A stretch of DNA of 64,000 nucleotides from Mycoplasma bradburyae (GCF_024339025.1 NZ_CP101415.1:868001-932000), one strand, 5' to 3'; counted from the first letter of the stretch, positions 33,097 through 45,198 are shown. The notes: a model not told the origin generated them from the letters alone. Translations and numbers: made by a program.

Positions 33097-34995
33097 TTAA
33101 TGAAATAATCAAGTGTTAACAGTTTGACCTGGGTTTATTAGTTTTAACCCTTGGTGATATGATTTAGTTTGACTATCATCACCTGTTCCATAAATCAAAT
33201 CATATTTAGGTAAATTGTAACTACCATAATATCCTTGATAATCATATCCACCTGAATGGATCGCTAGAGCAGTCCCCGTATTAATTACGTCATCTGCTGC
33301 AAAAATTAATCCAACAATTTCATTTTTAGAATTAACTAATGGCGAACCACTTCCACCAGGAGGTACTGCATAATGATCAACTAAATATCCTAAACCGTTA
33401 TGAGTAAAGTTTTGTTCGTTTACTCTATAGAAATTATTGTTTCCACCGATTCTTGGAAGAGTTAAGAATATATCTGTAACCCCTGGTTTATTTACGAATG
33501 ATCTTTGTGTTACTGTTCAAGATAAATCGCCACCACCTTCTTTAACACCGTCTGTTCTAGAAGATTTGTTAATTCAAGGAGTTCTTAAATTTTCAATGTT
33601 TCCATAAACTCTTCTATCTAAGATTCCATCACCTTTTGATGGCGGTAATCCGAATGCGTATAAGTCATTAGCTGGTAATGATTTATATTTTTCATCTTCT
33701 AAATAAGAATATTTAGCAGGTTTAAATTTATCGGCATCACTTCATTCAGCATATCCATTAGTTACTGATCTTGCTTCTTCTTCGCTTTTAAAAGTAACAC
33801 GAATTACACCGAAATCTAATAATGTTTGCGCAGCTTTATAATTTGCATCATCAGTAAATGTGCTAGTTTTTTGTTTAATAGCATCATTACCTAAAACTAC
33901 TGTTTTAACATTGTTAGGATCTACTTCCGTTACCTTTAAATAAGGATCCTTGAAATATATTCCTTGAGATTTTTCAGGTTTTATTTCTTGTCCTTTTTGT
34001 ATTCTAGTTTGATCCAACTGGAACAGTTCGATCTTAGAAGTTTTAGCTTTGTTATTACGAATTAAAGCTTGGTTATCATTAGCCAATTGTAAGTGTTGTA
34101 ATACGTGGAAGTTGCTAGCTAAATATCATGTGGTTGGGTATTTACCTGTTTGAGTTGGTAAATCATAATCTAACAACCACGCAGTACCACTTCAATTACC
34201 AGTATTGGTTGCTGGGTTAGGTGAAACATGGCTAGAATTATCTTGTTTTATTTCAGTTTCACTTATGATATTACTTATTCTAATTGAATAAGTAATCTTA
34301 GATAATTGTTGGTATTTATCATTAGCTATCAATCAACCTTTACCAGTATTTTTGATAGCAAAATTACTTCCCTTTTTGTTGTAATAAGGAATACTAACCG
34401 TTGAGTTAATATCATTCACTACATCAATGCTATTATCTAATGCTTTGGTTTGTTTGTTTATTCCTGGTAAATTAAAACCATAAGCATAAGCATCTTGATA
34501 AAGTGGTTGGTCGATTGATTTAGCTTTTGTATTAATTGCTTTAAGTTGATCTTTAGTTAAACTAAAAGGACTAACATGCGCTCTATCTGCTCGGTCTTTT
34601 AATCAAAAGCTTGGCTTTTGAGTTAATCTATTATTATATAGATAATAGTTAACAAAATTGTTAGCTGCGCTGTAGTTTTCATACTGATCAGCTACTTCTC
34701 TTTGATTGTTTTCAACTTTGTTAGTTCATTGATTTTTTGGTTGAATAAAAGTATCAATATTATCGATATTAGCAGCTAGCGAATAAAGGTTAGGATCGTT
34801 TGGATTTGTTGGTTGACTATCAGTTGAACCAGATGATGATCCAGATGATGTGCCTGGTTTATTTGGTTTATTAGAACCATCACTAGATTCGCCAGATTTA
34901 TTTGATGTAGAATCATCACTTTTTTCAGTTTTACACGAACTAACAATAATCGAAGATCCTAAAAACAAAGCAAGATATTTAGTTCATTTTTTCAT
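33097..34995 (-). CDS. DUF31 serine protease lipoprotein (MIP-like), first of tandem pair
   Basis: A 632-residue paralogue of the next gene. The signal ends with lipobox IIVSSC and a Ser/Gly/Pro-rich linker follows. The candidate triad is His297 in ASNFHVLQHL, Asp394 in TLLDFGVIRV and Ser549 in PPGGSGSPLV, the last very similar to the canonical chymotrypsin-fold GDSGGP. The gene starts about 35 bases after the beta-like ATPase stop, so it may share the ATPase operon transcript. In other mollicutes MIB-MIP genes are linked to this ATPase type, which supports an antibody-related role. The binding partner MIB was not recognised here. Confidence 0.87.
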
Positions 34996-35028
34996 TGTTA
35001 TTAATCCTTTGTTTGATCTTTAATTATT

Positions 35029-36429
35029 TTAAAGATCAACTTTATTTAGATTTAATTCTTCATCAGTTGGAATATCTAAATTAGAACCGATGAATGAGAA
35101 AATTTCAGGTGATTGATTTAAGTATTTACCTTCAATAATTCTGATAACTGATTCTAGAGTATCTTGTAATGGAACATAAACACCTTTAGCTTTAGTAAAT
35201 GCTTCAGCTACGAAGAAGTTTTGGGTAAAAAAGTTTTGTAATTGTAATGCTTTCTTAACGATGATCTTATTATCCTTATCAAGTTCATCAATACCTAAGA
35301 TAAGAATAACGTCTTCTAGATCGTGGTATTTTTGCAAGATACTTTTAACTTCAATGATCGCATCATAGTGTCTTTGACCAATGATGTCTGGAGATACTGA
35401 TGAAGATGAAGAAGCTAACGGGTCAAAAGCTGGGAAGATATTTTTTGATGTTTGTTCACGTGATAATACTAATGAACCGTCAAGGTTACTAAAGATTGAT
35501 ACAGCAGAAGGGTCAGCTAAATCGTCCATTGGTAAGAATAATGTTTGGAATGAAGTAATTGATCCGTCTTCTGTTGCGTATAAACGGTCTTCAACATTTG
35601 ATACTTCTGTATCTAATGTTGCTTGGTAACCTCCAGTAATTGGTTTTTTATTTAAAGCTGGAGCCACTTCGTTACCAGCTTGAATAAATCTGAAGATATT
35701 ATCGATGAATAATAAAACATCTTCTTTTTCAACATCTCTTAAATATTCAGCAGCCGTAATTCCATAAGGAACGATCGACATTCTAGCACCTGGTGATTCA
35801 TCCATTTTAGAGATAAACATCATAGAATCTTTCATCAAGTTAGATTGTTCTAATTCTTGGTATAATTCAACCCCTTCACGGCTACGTTCACCTGAACCAA
35901 TAAAGATAGATGAGTTCTTTTTAGTTTTATTTGATTTAGATGAGTTAAAGATGATCTCTTTCATCAATACAGTTTTACCAACCCCAGCACCACCTAGAAT
36001 TCCTAAGTTGTGTCCTTTTAAGATCGGCATGAAGAAATCAATTGCTTTAATTCCTGTTTCTAAAATCTCATGTTTAGAATAAATCTTCTTTTCCTTCTTA
36101 ATGGTTGAGTTCATTTGAATATATTTAATATTCTTAGCTCTCTCACTTAATAAAGGAACACCTGAAATATCATAGATATTATTCTTAGCGTTTTGACCTA
36201 CAGGAACTTTTAAGGTGTCATTAGTATTAACTACTTCATCACCTACTTTAATATTTTGTTTTTGATAAATAACAATAGCTCTTACACTAGTATCATCAAT
36301 AATTCTTTTTACCAATAACACGCAAGTATTGTTGTGTAAAGTTAATACGTAATCTACTTTAGGTAATTCTTCTTTTTTGAATGTTGCTTCAACAACGTTG
36401 TTTCAAATTTTAGTAATATGTCCAATCAT
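35029..36429 (-). CDS. F1-like ATPase beta-like catalytic subunit (type 3 / X0 system)
   Basis: A 466-residue catalytic subunit of the mollicute F1-like X0 ATPase. Walker A GGAGVGKT is at 146-153; the catalytic Glu is in SGERSREGVE; Walker B is DVLLFIDNIFRF; and the DELSEED equivalent, IDELDKDNK, is present. It therefore should hydrolyse ATP. The short N-terminal barrel and shortened C-terminus distinguish it from the housekeeping AtpD. The ATG overlaps the alpha-like stop in TAATG. The operon order (membrane protein, small subunits, large membrane protein, alpha, beta) fits the M. mycoides MSC_0624 to MSC_0618 cluster as I recall it, and not the atpBEFHAGDC order of F1F0. Confidence 0.9.
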
Positions 36430-37961
36430 TATAAAACACCTTTCATGTTATCTACAATCGCTTGTAATTCTTCTGGTTTGAAATCAATAAACTTCTTATC
36501 TACTTGCATTTCGAAATCGTATTCTCTGTACTTGAAGTATTGTGATAATGAATACTCAAAGAAATTACGCATTAATTCTTCGTTGAAGTCTTGTCCTGAT
36601 TCTAGATGTTCATAAATTCATTTAGCAATTGGATCAGTATCAATTAAAGCATTAATAAATGATAATGCTTCTTGTTCTTTGTTACCAACTTTTCTAAGTG
36701 TTCCTCAGATGATTAACTTGGTAATTAATAACATGAAACGTTCAGTATATGGAGAGAACCCTTTTTGAATAAACAGTTGTTCAATCGCTTTACCTTTACT
36801 AATTAAATCAGCTGTTTCTTCGTTTAAATCATACTTAAGAGTTCATAATTTACTTTGACGTTTATAAGCACGGTATTTCTTGTTGATTTGTGAAGCGACT
36901 TTAGCAATAACTCTAGATTGTACTGCACTACCCGTACGAGATACTGATAAATCAATGTTGATCGCTGGTAAGATCCCGTTAGCAAATAAATCAGTATTAG
37001 TTACGATCTGTCCGTCAGTAATTGAAATTAAGTTAGAAGCAATTAATGAAGTAATATCGTTGTTAACTGTTTTAACAATTGGTAAACAAGTAATTGATTT
37101 ACGGTCAGCAAATTTACCTGCTCTTTCAAGAACTGAAGCATGGCTAAAGAAGATATCTCCAGGGAAAGCTTCTTTACCTACTGGACGGTTAACTAATAAT
37201 GACATTTCACGATAAATGTTGGCATGTTTAGATAAATCGTCAAATATTACTAAGACATCTTGGAAGTGTGAAATGTTTTCAGCGTGCGCCATAGCTACAT
37301 AAGGAGCTAAATATTGGTGATAAGAATTCGTAGCAGGAGCATCGATAATAATCGTATTTTCTAAAGCGCCATGTTTTTTAAGTGTCTCATAAACATCAGC
37401 AACGTTTTGGCGTTTTTGACCAATTGAAACATAAATACATTTAACATTAGTCTTACGAATTGTTTGGTTGATAATGGCATTAAGTGCCATGTGAGTTTTA
37501 CCAGTACCCCTGTCACCAATAATTAATTCTCTTTGACCTTTACCAATAGGAATTAATAGGTCAATCGCCATAATCCCTGTGTATAGTTGTTCATTTAAAC
37601 GATTAACTTCTAAAAGGTTTCTAGAAGTAGAAAACGCATTAGATGATAAAGAGTTAGCAGCAAACTCAGGCTTATACTTTTTAGGGTATAAAATGTTTCC
37701 GTCAATATCAATAATATTACCAAAGTATTGTTTTGTAGTTCTTACATTGGTATCGTGGGTTGTTGGGATGATTTCATCACCAATTTCAAAGTTAGCATTA
37801 CTTACATCAACGATTAAGAAAGCAGTGTTTTTAGTAGCACTAATTACCATTGCTCTAAAATCTGGTTTGTTTTTAATAGTAAATACTTGGTTTTGTTGGT
37901 ATTCAAATTGACCTTCAACTTGAATAACATAATCTAAAGCAGCAATTATTTTAGGATTCAT
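36429..37961 (-). CDS. F1-like ATPase alpha-like subunit (type 3 / X0 system)
   Basis: A 510-residue non-catalytic alpha-like subunit. Walker A GDRGTGKT is at 149-156, then the conserved [14 protein letters not shown] and [11 protein letters not shown]; the last is the Walker B region. The sequence [18 protein letters not shown] matches the conserved C-terminal alpha segment. Like F1 alpha it has Gln in place of the catalytic Glu (IGQKRQ). It is joined to the beta-like gene by a one-base overlap, which should ensure near-equal synthesis. The hexamer is presumably cytoplasmic and attached to the two membrane proteins of the operon. Confidence 0.9.
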
Positions 37962-37975
37962 AACATTTATATTAA

Positions 37976-40201
37976 TTAAAATACTCCAATTATTTTTAAT
38001 GCAATCAGTAAGGTTGAAACTAAAGCAATTGATGCAATTGTTAAAACAGTAATGATTAAAGGTTTATTTAATTTATTGATTTGTCTTGTTTTATTAAATG
38101 CTAGTTGCATGAAATAAAACCCGTATAAAGAAATAGATATTAATGCTAAGAAGATAACAAGAATAATTAAGAATGGATTAGTTCGCGCTTTTGAATCTAT
38201 TAGAATGTTATCAATATCTCTAGAGAATGATTTAAGAGCAGCTGTTAAATCTTTTTCGCCATCAGCATTATTTTTATTTTGATCTGAAATCTTATCATAA
38301 ACTAAGTTAAAAGGTTTTAAGATATTGTTTAATTGAATAATTTCAGTAACTAAATTGTTGAAATGATTAATCGGCGAACCTAATGTTTGTTTAGCTAAAG
38401 AATCTAATTTTAATAATCTTCTTCTAGCTTCTGCGAATGATTGGTTAAATTTATCAGGCGTTACTTTGTTTTCTTTTAGTAATTCTAATAATTTAGGTTT
38501 TAATTCTTCTTTGTTAAAGTCTCTAATAAAAGCAACAAAGATTCGTTTATACATCTCACTTATCTGTTGTCAGTATAAGAATTGTCTATTAACAACTTGA
38601 TTTCTTAAAAAGTTAAGGAAATAGCTTGTTGCTTGTTCTGCACTAAAACCTATGCTTCTACTTAAGATGATGTTAAAGTCGTTTTTAAACTCTCTTTTCT
38701 CAATTGATTTCATTGCTAGATAAACCATTTGAAAAATTGTTTGAGGTTCAACATATAGTTTAGTTGCATCACCGTAATTTAATTTTGCATCTAGACCTAC
38801 TGATTTATAAAATCTAAGGAATGTTTCCTGAATTACTGGATATGCTAATTCTTTGTTTTCATTAATCTTCTGCAAATCACCAGATAAATTTATTGTGTCT
38901 AGTTTTTTAGTATATGTAGCAGTTACTTCAGGTTTTACTGCATCTTGGATTTTAACAGTTGCAGATAACGATCTATTATCCATTGATAATCCGGTTACTT
39001 CGTATTTAAATCTAGTATTAATTGGGTTTTCAAAATAGAAGAAGTTGCTTGATTTATTATTACGATTAAACGAATTAAATCTATTTAAAAAAGCGCTAGC
39101 AGATAAAGTTGAATATAATCCTCTTACTTTAGGTGTGTATCTAGGGATGTTTTCAATCAATTCTTTAGGATTAGTTGGAACAGGTTCACCATCTACTGGA
39201 ACTGAAGGAGGTAGAATGTTTTCAACAGCAGGAGGTTGTTGTTGATTCATTTCTTCTTGCTGAGCTGGATCCTTATTTTGTTCTAAGTCAAAATCAATAA
39301 ATCTAGGTCTGATTTTACTGATAATGTATTCATCTCAACTTTTAAAGTTCTTTGGAGCATCTGAGAAAACACCACCTTTAGAATCAACTACTTTACCAGT
39401 TACTTCATAGTCTTTATCAACTTCTGGTAAGTCATCATCGTTAAAGAAGATCTTAGAGGTTTCTTTAGATAAAGCATCAAAATATGTTTTTAAAGTCATA
39501 TCCCCTTCTTCTTGAGAAGTTGTGTTTTGCGTTGTTGCTTTAGAAGCGTCTGAATCAGGGGTTATTGAGTTGCCTTCACCCGTAATTTGTTTTTTATAGT
39601 CTGTTTTATTAGCTACTGATCCTCAGATTTTGTTATCATATGTTTTATTGTTGAATACGATTGTTCCTTTATGAAATGTTGCATCATTTGATAAAACATA
39701 CGGAAAAACGATATCTAGACCATACTTAGAAGGATCACTTTTAATCATTTCTTTATTACTTTGGAAAAAAGCTTGAACTAATGAGTAATAAAGATTTCTA
39801 TTAAACTTTTCTTGGAAACTAAACGATGTATTATTCTTAACAGCGTTGATTCTATCTTCAATCGCTTTAGCTAATCCGTCAATAAACTCACCGATTTTTC
39901 CAGATATTTTTTGATCAATACTTTTCTTAAGTTCTTCAAGATTAGCTGGCATTCTCGGTTGTTCTTGTGGGTTGTCAGCATTTTCTGAACCAGGTTGTTT
40001 TTCTACAACATCATCAGGATTGGGAATAGTAGGAACATTAGGATCTAATGTAATATCGTGTTTGATTAAATTAAAATCGGTGTGTTTAGTGTTGTTGCTA
40101 ACTACACCCCCAAGCGTTGAAACGAATAGAGTAGGAACTAATAATCCGAATTTTAAATAAATCAATCTTTTTAAATTGGTTTTATTTTTCATTTTTTTCA
40201 A
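37976..40201 (-). CDS. Large membrane protein of the F1-like X0 ATPase operon
   Basis: A 741-residue protein. A basic start and one hydrophobic segment (about 16-35, [17 protein letters not shown]) act as anchor or signal. About 600 residues of soluble sequence follow, including a Pro/Gln-rich linker ([20 protein letters not shown]). Two helices at about 660-690 and 710-738 end the protein. The bulk should lie outside the membrane. It corresponds by position and architecture to MSC_0620 of the M. mycoides cluster. Its start overlaps the upstream gene by 20 bases, so it is translationally coupled. I read it as one of the X0 components, without F0 homology. Confidence 0.75.
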
Positions 40202-40673
40202 CCTTTTTCTCTACTAGGTTAAAGTTACGAATTAAGGAATAGTAGTTTTTTTCTTTCCTTACCGCATTATAATCAATCAATTCTTGGAAGCTTAAACCTA
40301 AATTAATTTTAGATTCATAATATGATAATTTTTTATTAAATTCATTTATTTTATCATCATATTTTTTAACTTTAAATTTGTAATCAAGTTTGAAAGGGGT
40401 GAATTTTTCATCACTATAGATAGTTACCTTATTATTTTCAATCTTAATAAATGAACTTCTAATAATGTAATAATCTTCATCTTCTTCAATTGGGTCATAA
40501 ATTTTGAAAAAGACATTTTCCATACTGATTAGAGAATTATCTTGAATCAGTTCTCATTCATCTATCTGATTAACATTAAGCAAGAAATATCCTTGTTTAT
40601 AAGTTAAGAATTTATTGTTAAATCGAATGAATTCAATTTCAGATGGAGCTGTTTTAAAATTTTGTTTTGCCAT
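40182..40673 (-). CDS. F1-like ATPase small subunit (epsilon-like position)
   Basis: A 163-residue soluble protein. The N-terminal half is beta-rich (FIRFNNKFLTYKQGYFLLNV, then IKIENNKVTIYSDEKFTPF) and the C-terminal half helical (DDKINEFNKKLSYYESKIN). This barrel-plus-helical-hairpin architecture resembles F1 epsilon. The assignment rests on layout and operon position, not on clear sequence identity. It is separated by 2 bases from the gamma-like stop. Confidence 0.6.
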
Positions 40674-40675
40674 AT

Positions 40676-41623
40676 CTATTCCATATCCCCATCGTTTGAC
40701 GAATCCATTTTAACCATTGATTCGTTACTTCTTGTAAGCATTTGTAATTCTTGAATTTCAATCTCACGTTTTTGCTTCAAGATTTCACGCCTTAGATTAA
40801 TCAATGTTTCATCAAGATCACTAATTGTTTTGTTGTATTTTACAAGATTGTTTTTAGCAATAATTAATGATGATTCTACTAATAAAGAAGTAACAACATT
40901 TCTTAGATAAGAATTAATTTCATTAACGATGAATTCTTGTAAATTGTTATACAATTTGTACTTATCGATATCTTCTACTAATAATGTTTCAGCTTTTTCA
41001 TAATAAGAAGTATCAAGTTCGAACTCCTTAATCGGTAAGATCTTCAAGAATTTATTTTTAATCTTATTTGAATTAATTACGAAATTAATATCGATAATAT
41101 CACCTGATTCAATTTTTAGACGAATGATTTCTGGTATCGTTTTACTTAATTCTTTAAAATCATTTTCTTTATAGTGTTGAACTACTTCTAATTTATTTTT
41201 TTCACAAAAACTTTTAGCATGTTCACCAATCGTAATAAATTGATCATTATGAACATCTTCTTGTTTTAGGATTGCTCTATCATATCTTGAGTAGTTATCA
41301 GCAGCTGCGTTTTGTGTTTCAGTTACATAAATTCACAAACGCTTTTTACTTACAAAGAACATGTCTTCAACTTTATCTAAAGTTAAGTTAATGAATTTGT
41401 TCTTAGCTAATAAAGAACTATCTTCATAAAAAGGGTTTTTTAGGTTGTATTTTTTATGCAAGATGTCTAGTAATGTTTTGGAATCGATAGCTCTTTTATA
41501 AAAATGTTCAAATCGCTTAGATAATTTAAAAATCTTAATTAGAGTAACGTCACGTTTAGATTCAACTAAGGTATGAATATTTTTTAAACTAGCTTGTTTC
41601 CGTTCGAGTTTTTTAATGTCCAT
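40676..41623 (-). CDS. F1-like ATPase gamma-like subunit
   Basis: A 315-residue protein. Long helical segments at both ends (MDIKKLERKQASLKNIHTLV, and about 240-310 with IAKNNLVKYNKTISDLDETL) bracket a mixed alpha/beta middle. That is the layout of F1 gamma, in which the N- and C-terminal helices form the rotating coiled coil. The C-terminal end extends past the usual gamma end with RSNESMVKMDSSNDGDME. Position and fold support the call; direct homology was not tested. Confidence 0.65.
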
Positions 41624-41629
41624 AATGAA

Positions 41630-42130
41630 CTAAGCGTTAATGATTCCTTGAGAGAAAACAACCTTTAATTGGTTGGTTTCTGGAGAACGGTAAATAATAA
41701 TTCCATCAACAACTTCTACAATCTTGTTTTCATCGAATAACTGATTATTTAACAATAAATTAAATCTTTCCACAAGAATTCTTAATTCTTCATCATTTTC
41801 TAAAGTTGATCTTAGATTCACTGCATCTGATTGAGAAGATTCAGCTGTAGTAACAATTGGAACTAATTTACTTCAAGAAAAACGAGCATTGCGTGTTCAA
41901 GAAATAATTAGATCATCAAAAACAATTTCTCAACGATTGGTAATTGCATCTTTAATTTTTTCAATAAAGGTTTTAGCTTGAACTGAATTTTCAGATGTAT
42001 TAGTTTGCAATAATGATGTGTTAAATAATTGCGAGAATTCTACAAAATCCTTGTGTTGAACTAATGAAGGATAATTTGTTTGTACAAGATCTTCTTGAAT
42101 TTGATCTGTTTTTTTATTTTTGTTTTTCAT
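41630..42130 (-). CDS. Small subunit of the F1-like X0 ATPase operon
   Basis: A 166-residue soluble protein starting MKNKNKKTDQIQEDL, with an N-terminal charged helical part and a C-terminal beta-rich part (DDLIISW, NKIVEVVDGIIIYRSPE). No family recognised. It overlaps the upstream membrane-protein stop by one base (TAATG) and stops 6 bases before the gamma-like ATG. A delta-like stalk role is possible but unproven. Confidence 0.6.
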
Positions 42131-43836
42131 TATGAATTAACTCCTGAGTAATTATTTATTTCTTGATTTAGTTCTTCTTGTTGCTGTGGCACTGTTTTTG
42201 TTGAACTATCTTGATCTGTTGTTTGTTGGTCGATTTTTGATTCTTTAGTATTTTCTGATTTTATTTTTGGTTTGTTATTAAAGATATTACTCTTATTAAC
42301 AAAGAAGTATATGAAGTAAATACTTGCTATTACATATATAAAGTTAATACTTAAAACAACTATAAGTAACGCATATAAGATTTGGTTAATTGTTAGATCT
42401 GAATTTAATGAGTTTAAAGTAAAGTTTTGATTGTTAGTTAATGTGTTATTGAATGTAATTAAAAATACACTAGCCACAATAAAGATTGATACTAAACTTA
42501 AACCGATTATGATACCAGCTGATTGCTTATTAGAACTTATTAAGTAAGTCAAGATAACTAATAAGGTAATTAAAGTAATTATTAATAATCCTGTGTATGC
42601 ATTAGCTGTATTGAAGTTGGTTCTATCGAAATCAGATGATAAAAAAACTGCTCAAAATAATAATAAAGAACCTGAATGGTAAATATTATTAACAACAGGA
42701 GTTTTGTTTCTTCTAATAACAAAGAAGTAAACACCTCAATAAACTAAGAATAACAATACACCAACTACTCAGAATCAATCAGTTGATAAATCAATTTTTG
42801 GCGTATCAATAACATCGGTATTTGGATATTTACCTAATGCTAATATTTTGATAATACCAAACACTAATGTTGTAAGGATTACGAAACAAAAGCCCATTGT
42901 TCCATAAGCCTTATTTTTTAAATCGTCATTAATTAATTTAACAAAAATTAATCTTAGGTTAAGTAATGTATATAAGTTAGAAGTAATAAATAATGCGATT
43001 GATAAAGTTATTAAAACGAATAACAATAAAACTCTTTCAGGGAACAATCCTGATGTTAATGAGTTAATGAAATTAATAACTTTGTTGTCATTAAAGATGA
43101 TATTAGCATCTTTACTACCTTTAATAAGTTGATCCAAGAAAATAAATAAAATAATTCAACTTAGTAATTTAGCACTATAAGAAATAAGAATGAAGTAAAG
43201 ATTTTTAGTGCTGATTGGTTGAATCTTTTTATTTAAAATGTATCCAACTATTCAATATACATAGTTCAGAATTACCAATAATATATTTAATGAACATACT
43301 CCTAATACAGATGATAAGCTTGCTTTGTTGTTAATTCATCCTAAAAGTAATGCACCACTAATAATACTGAATGATAAATATATTGAGAATCAAATTGAAT
43401 AAAGTTTGATTCTGTGATTAATTGAACTTACGTTTTGGTAGTTTCATCAAAGTGATGTAATAAAAACTAAATATAACCCTATAAGCCTTAATAGGATAAA
43501 GAAGTTAATACTTTGATATGTCGGATTTTGGAATTGAAATAAAGCCGTAATCGGATAACGATTAGGATCAAGCGTGGTCATTATCGGCTTAGTTGCATCC
43601 ATAGTTGATCTAATTGGCATGTAATTTACCAAGAACAATCGGTCAGGAGCCATTATAAATCCAACACTGAACGCAAATAATACTAAAAAGATTAGCGATC
43701 GATAAAACAAAACCATTTTTACATTTTGTTTTATCGAGACAACATCAGATTTTAATTCATAAAATGTATTGTTGTCTGGTATCTTAAATAATCTTTTAAT
43801 CTTATCTAAATTAATTGATAGTTTTTTAACAGACAT
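42130..43836 (-). CDS. Polytopic membrane protein, first gene of the F1-like X0 operon
   Basis: A 568-residue protein with about a dozen hydrophobic helices, from about residue 43 (VLFYRSLIFLVLFAFSVGF) to about 485. A charged, Gln-rich cytoplasmic tail follows (KESKIDQQTTDQDSSTK). It corresponds in place and size to the MSC_0624-type membrane component of the type 3 ATPase. There is no F0 a- or c-subunit signature. It could form the membrane base through which ATP hydrolysis acts on extracellular partners. Upstream are a hairpin and, behind it, a terminator, so transcription of the operon begins here. Confidence 0.72.
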
Positions 43837-43883
43837 TTAGATATCTACTAATAAGCTCATCGTGATCAATCTTCACATTTTAG

Positions 43884-43912
43884 TGAAATGTTGGATCTCA
43901 CCCAACATTTCA
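43884..43912 (-). promoter_or_regulatory. 11-bp hairpin before the ATPase operon
   Basis: TGAAATGTTGG and CCAACATTTCA pair perfectly around a 7-base loop, 48 bases upstream of the first ATPase-operon ATG. It has no T run on the minus strand and lies well past the 44161-44194 terminator. It could be an operator or an mRNA-stabilising leader structure. A weak TATATT lies just upstream on the minus strand. Confidence 0.4.
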
Positions 43913-44160
43913 ATATAGGCTTGTTAGTTATTTATATCTTATAAATTCTAACCGAATATAATAATTATTACAACTAAAAGGGCTATTCTAAAAGATTTTG
44001 GTTTTAATAATTATTATCTTAAAGCAACTATCCATATATAAATTTTAATATACTAACAAACAAAATTAAGCATTTATTTGTAAATATAGAAATATTCATA
44101 ATTGTTAGTCTAATAAAGATAACAAAATGTTTAAAGTAGAGTTATTGCTTATAAATAAAA
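43913..44160. other. Spacer between terminator and ATPase operon
   Basis: AT-rich, no open frame. Probably contains the ATPase operon promoter, but no box pair stands out. Confidence 0.4.
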
Positions 44161-44194
44161 ATAAAATCTGATTTATTTAAGAATCAGATTTTAT
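44161..44194 (-). terminator. Terminator after the 281-residue membrane protein gene
   Basis: ATAAAATCTGATT and AATCAGATTTTAT are perfect 13-base arms around an 8-base loop, 15 bases past the stop codon. It separates the surface-protein genes from the ATPase operon. Confidence 0.85.
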
Positions 44195-44208
44195 TTAACT
44201 TTTTTGTT

Positions 44209-45054
44209 TTATCTCTTTGTTGGTGATGATGGTTGATTTATTAAACTGCGTTTAGTGGCTGGATGAGTAGGTCCTGCTGTAATTTGAACGCGTTTAGGTT
44301 CAATATTTTTTATTAAAGTTTGGGTAGTTGTTACAACTGTTTTTTTAAGAACTTGCTGATTTTGTTGCGTTTTATTAATTTGAGGGTTGTTATTGATTAA
44401 TGGTTTAGGTTGTTGAGGTTGAGGTACTTGTTGAGGTTTAGGAGCAACTTTTTCTATTGTTTTTTGTTGTTGAATAATAGCTAGTGAGTTATTGTTATTT
44501 TTTCTTAAGTTTGCTATTTCTTGATTTAATAAATTAATTTTATTGAGATTTTCCTGATTAGTTCTATTTAAGTTATCTAGTTTTAAATTGAATTGTTCTG
44601 ATTCTTCTAACATTTCTTGATATTTGATAAAGAATAACTCAAGTTTTTTGTTTCTATTTTTGAAGTCTTTAATAACTAGGATAATAGATACAACTAATAA
44701 GGCGATTCCAGCAATTATCAGGATGCTGCCAAAAGCCAGCATTACATACGAAATTTTGGTAAGCTCATTTTTGAAAATCTCACCGAAATTAGACATCTCA
44801 GCACCATTAACTTCTGTTAGGTCAAGAACTCTTTGAGTAATCGAACCAATCACGTAAGAAATTAATCATGCACCAATCCATACAGCTATTATCCCTGTAA
44901 TTGATAAGATGATCGGTAGAATGCCAATTCTTCTTCTTATTTTATCTTTTTCAAAATCAGAACTTACTTCTTCTTGTTCTACTTCGCTACTTTGAACTTC
45001 TTGTTCTTCAATAGCTATTTCTTCATTTTCTTTATTAACTTTTTTTGATTTCAC
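44209..45054 (-). CDS. Two-helix membrane protein with coiled-coil and Q/N/P-rich tail
   Basis: A 281-residue protein. The acidic N-terminus (ENEEIAIEEQEVQSSEVEQE) is followed by helices at about 43-70 and 103-126. A coiled coil at about 130-185 (LEESEQFNLKLDNLNR, LNQEIANLRKNNNN) leads to a Gln/Pro/Asn-rich tail with VPQPQQPKPLINNN. With two helices both ends are on the same side, most likely the cytoplasm. It has the same architecture as the 57049-57948 product at the other end of the block, which suggests paralogy. A role in the internal scaffold is possible; there is no recognised family. Confidence 0.7.
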
Positions 45055-45154
45055 TTTTTATAAAATACCTAATTACACAATTTTATTATAATAGTCAACT
45101 AAACCTAAACTAACGTGATTTATTATAAATTTATTTAAAATAAAGCACAAAAAA

Positions 45155-45183
45155 AACGTTATCAAACTAAAAATGATAACGTT
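45155..45183 (-). terminator. Terminator after the 1095-residue surface protein gene
   Basis: AACGTTATCA and TGATAACGTT form a perfect 10-bp stem around a 9-base loop. A run of eight Ts follows on the minus strand, 16 bases past the stop codon. Confidence 0.85.
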
Positions 45184-45198
45184 CTTTTTATTTTTTTA

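Noticed and set aside
36880-37911. Open frames on the plus strand opposite the alpha-like ATPase gene
   Set aside because: They mirror a clearly recognised gene on the other strand and have no ribosome site or known motif. The same holds for plus-strand frames opposite ychF, rplK and the surface genes.
35029-37961. Alpha- and beta-like genes as the housekeeping F1F0 ATP synthase
   Set aside because: No F0 a, b, c or standard delta genes are adjacent, the operon order is different, and large unrelated membrane proteins are interleaved.
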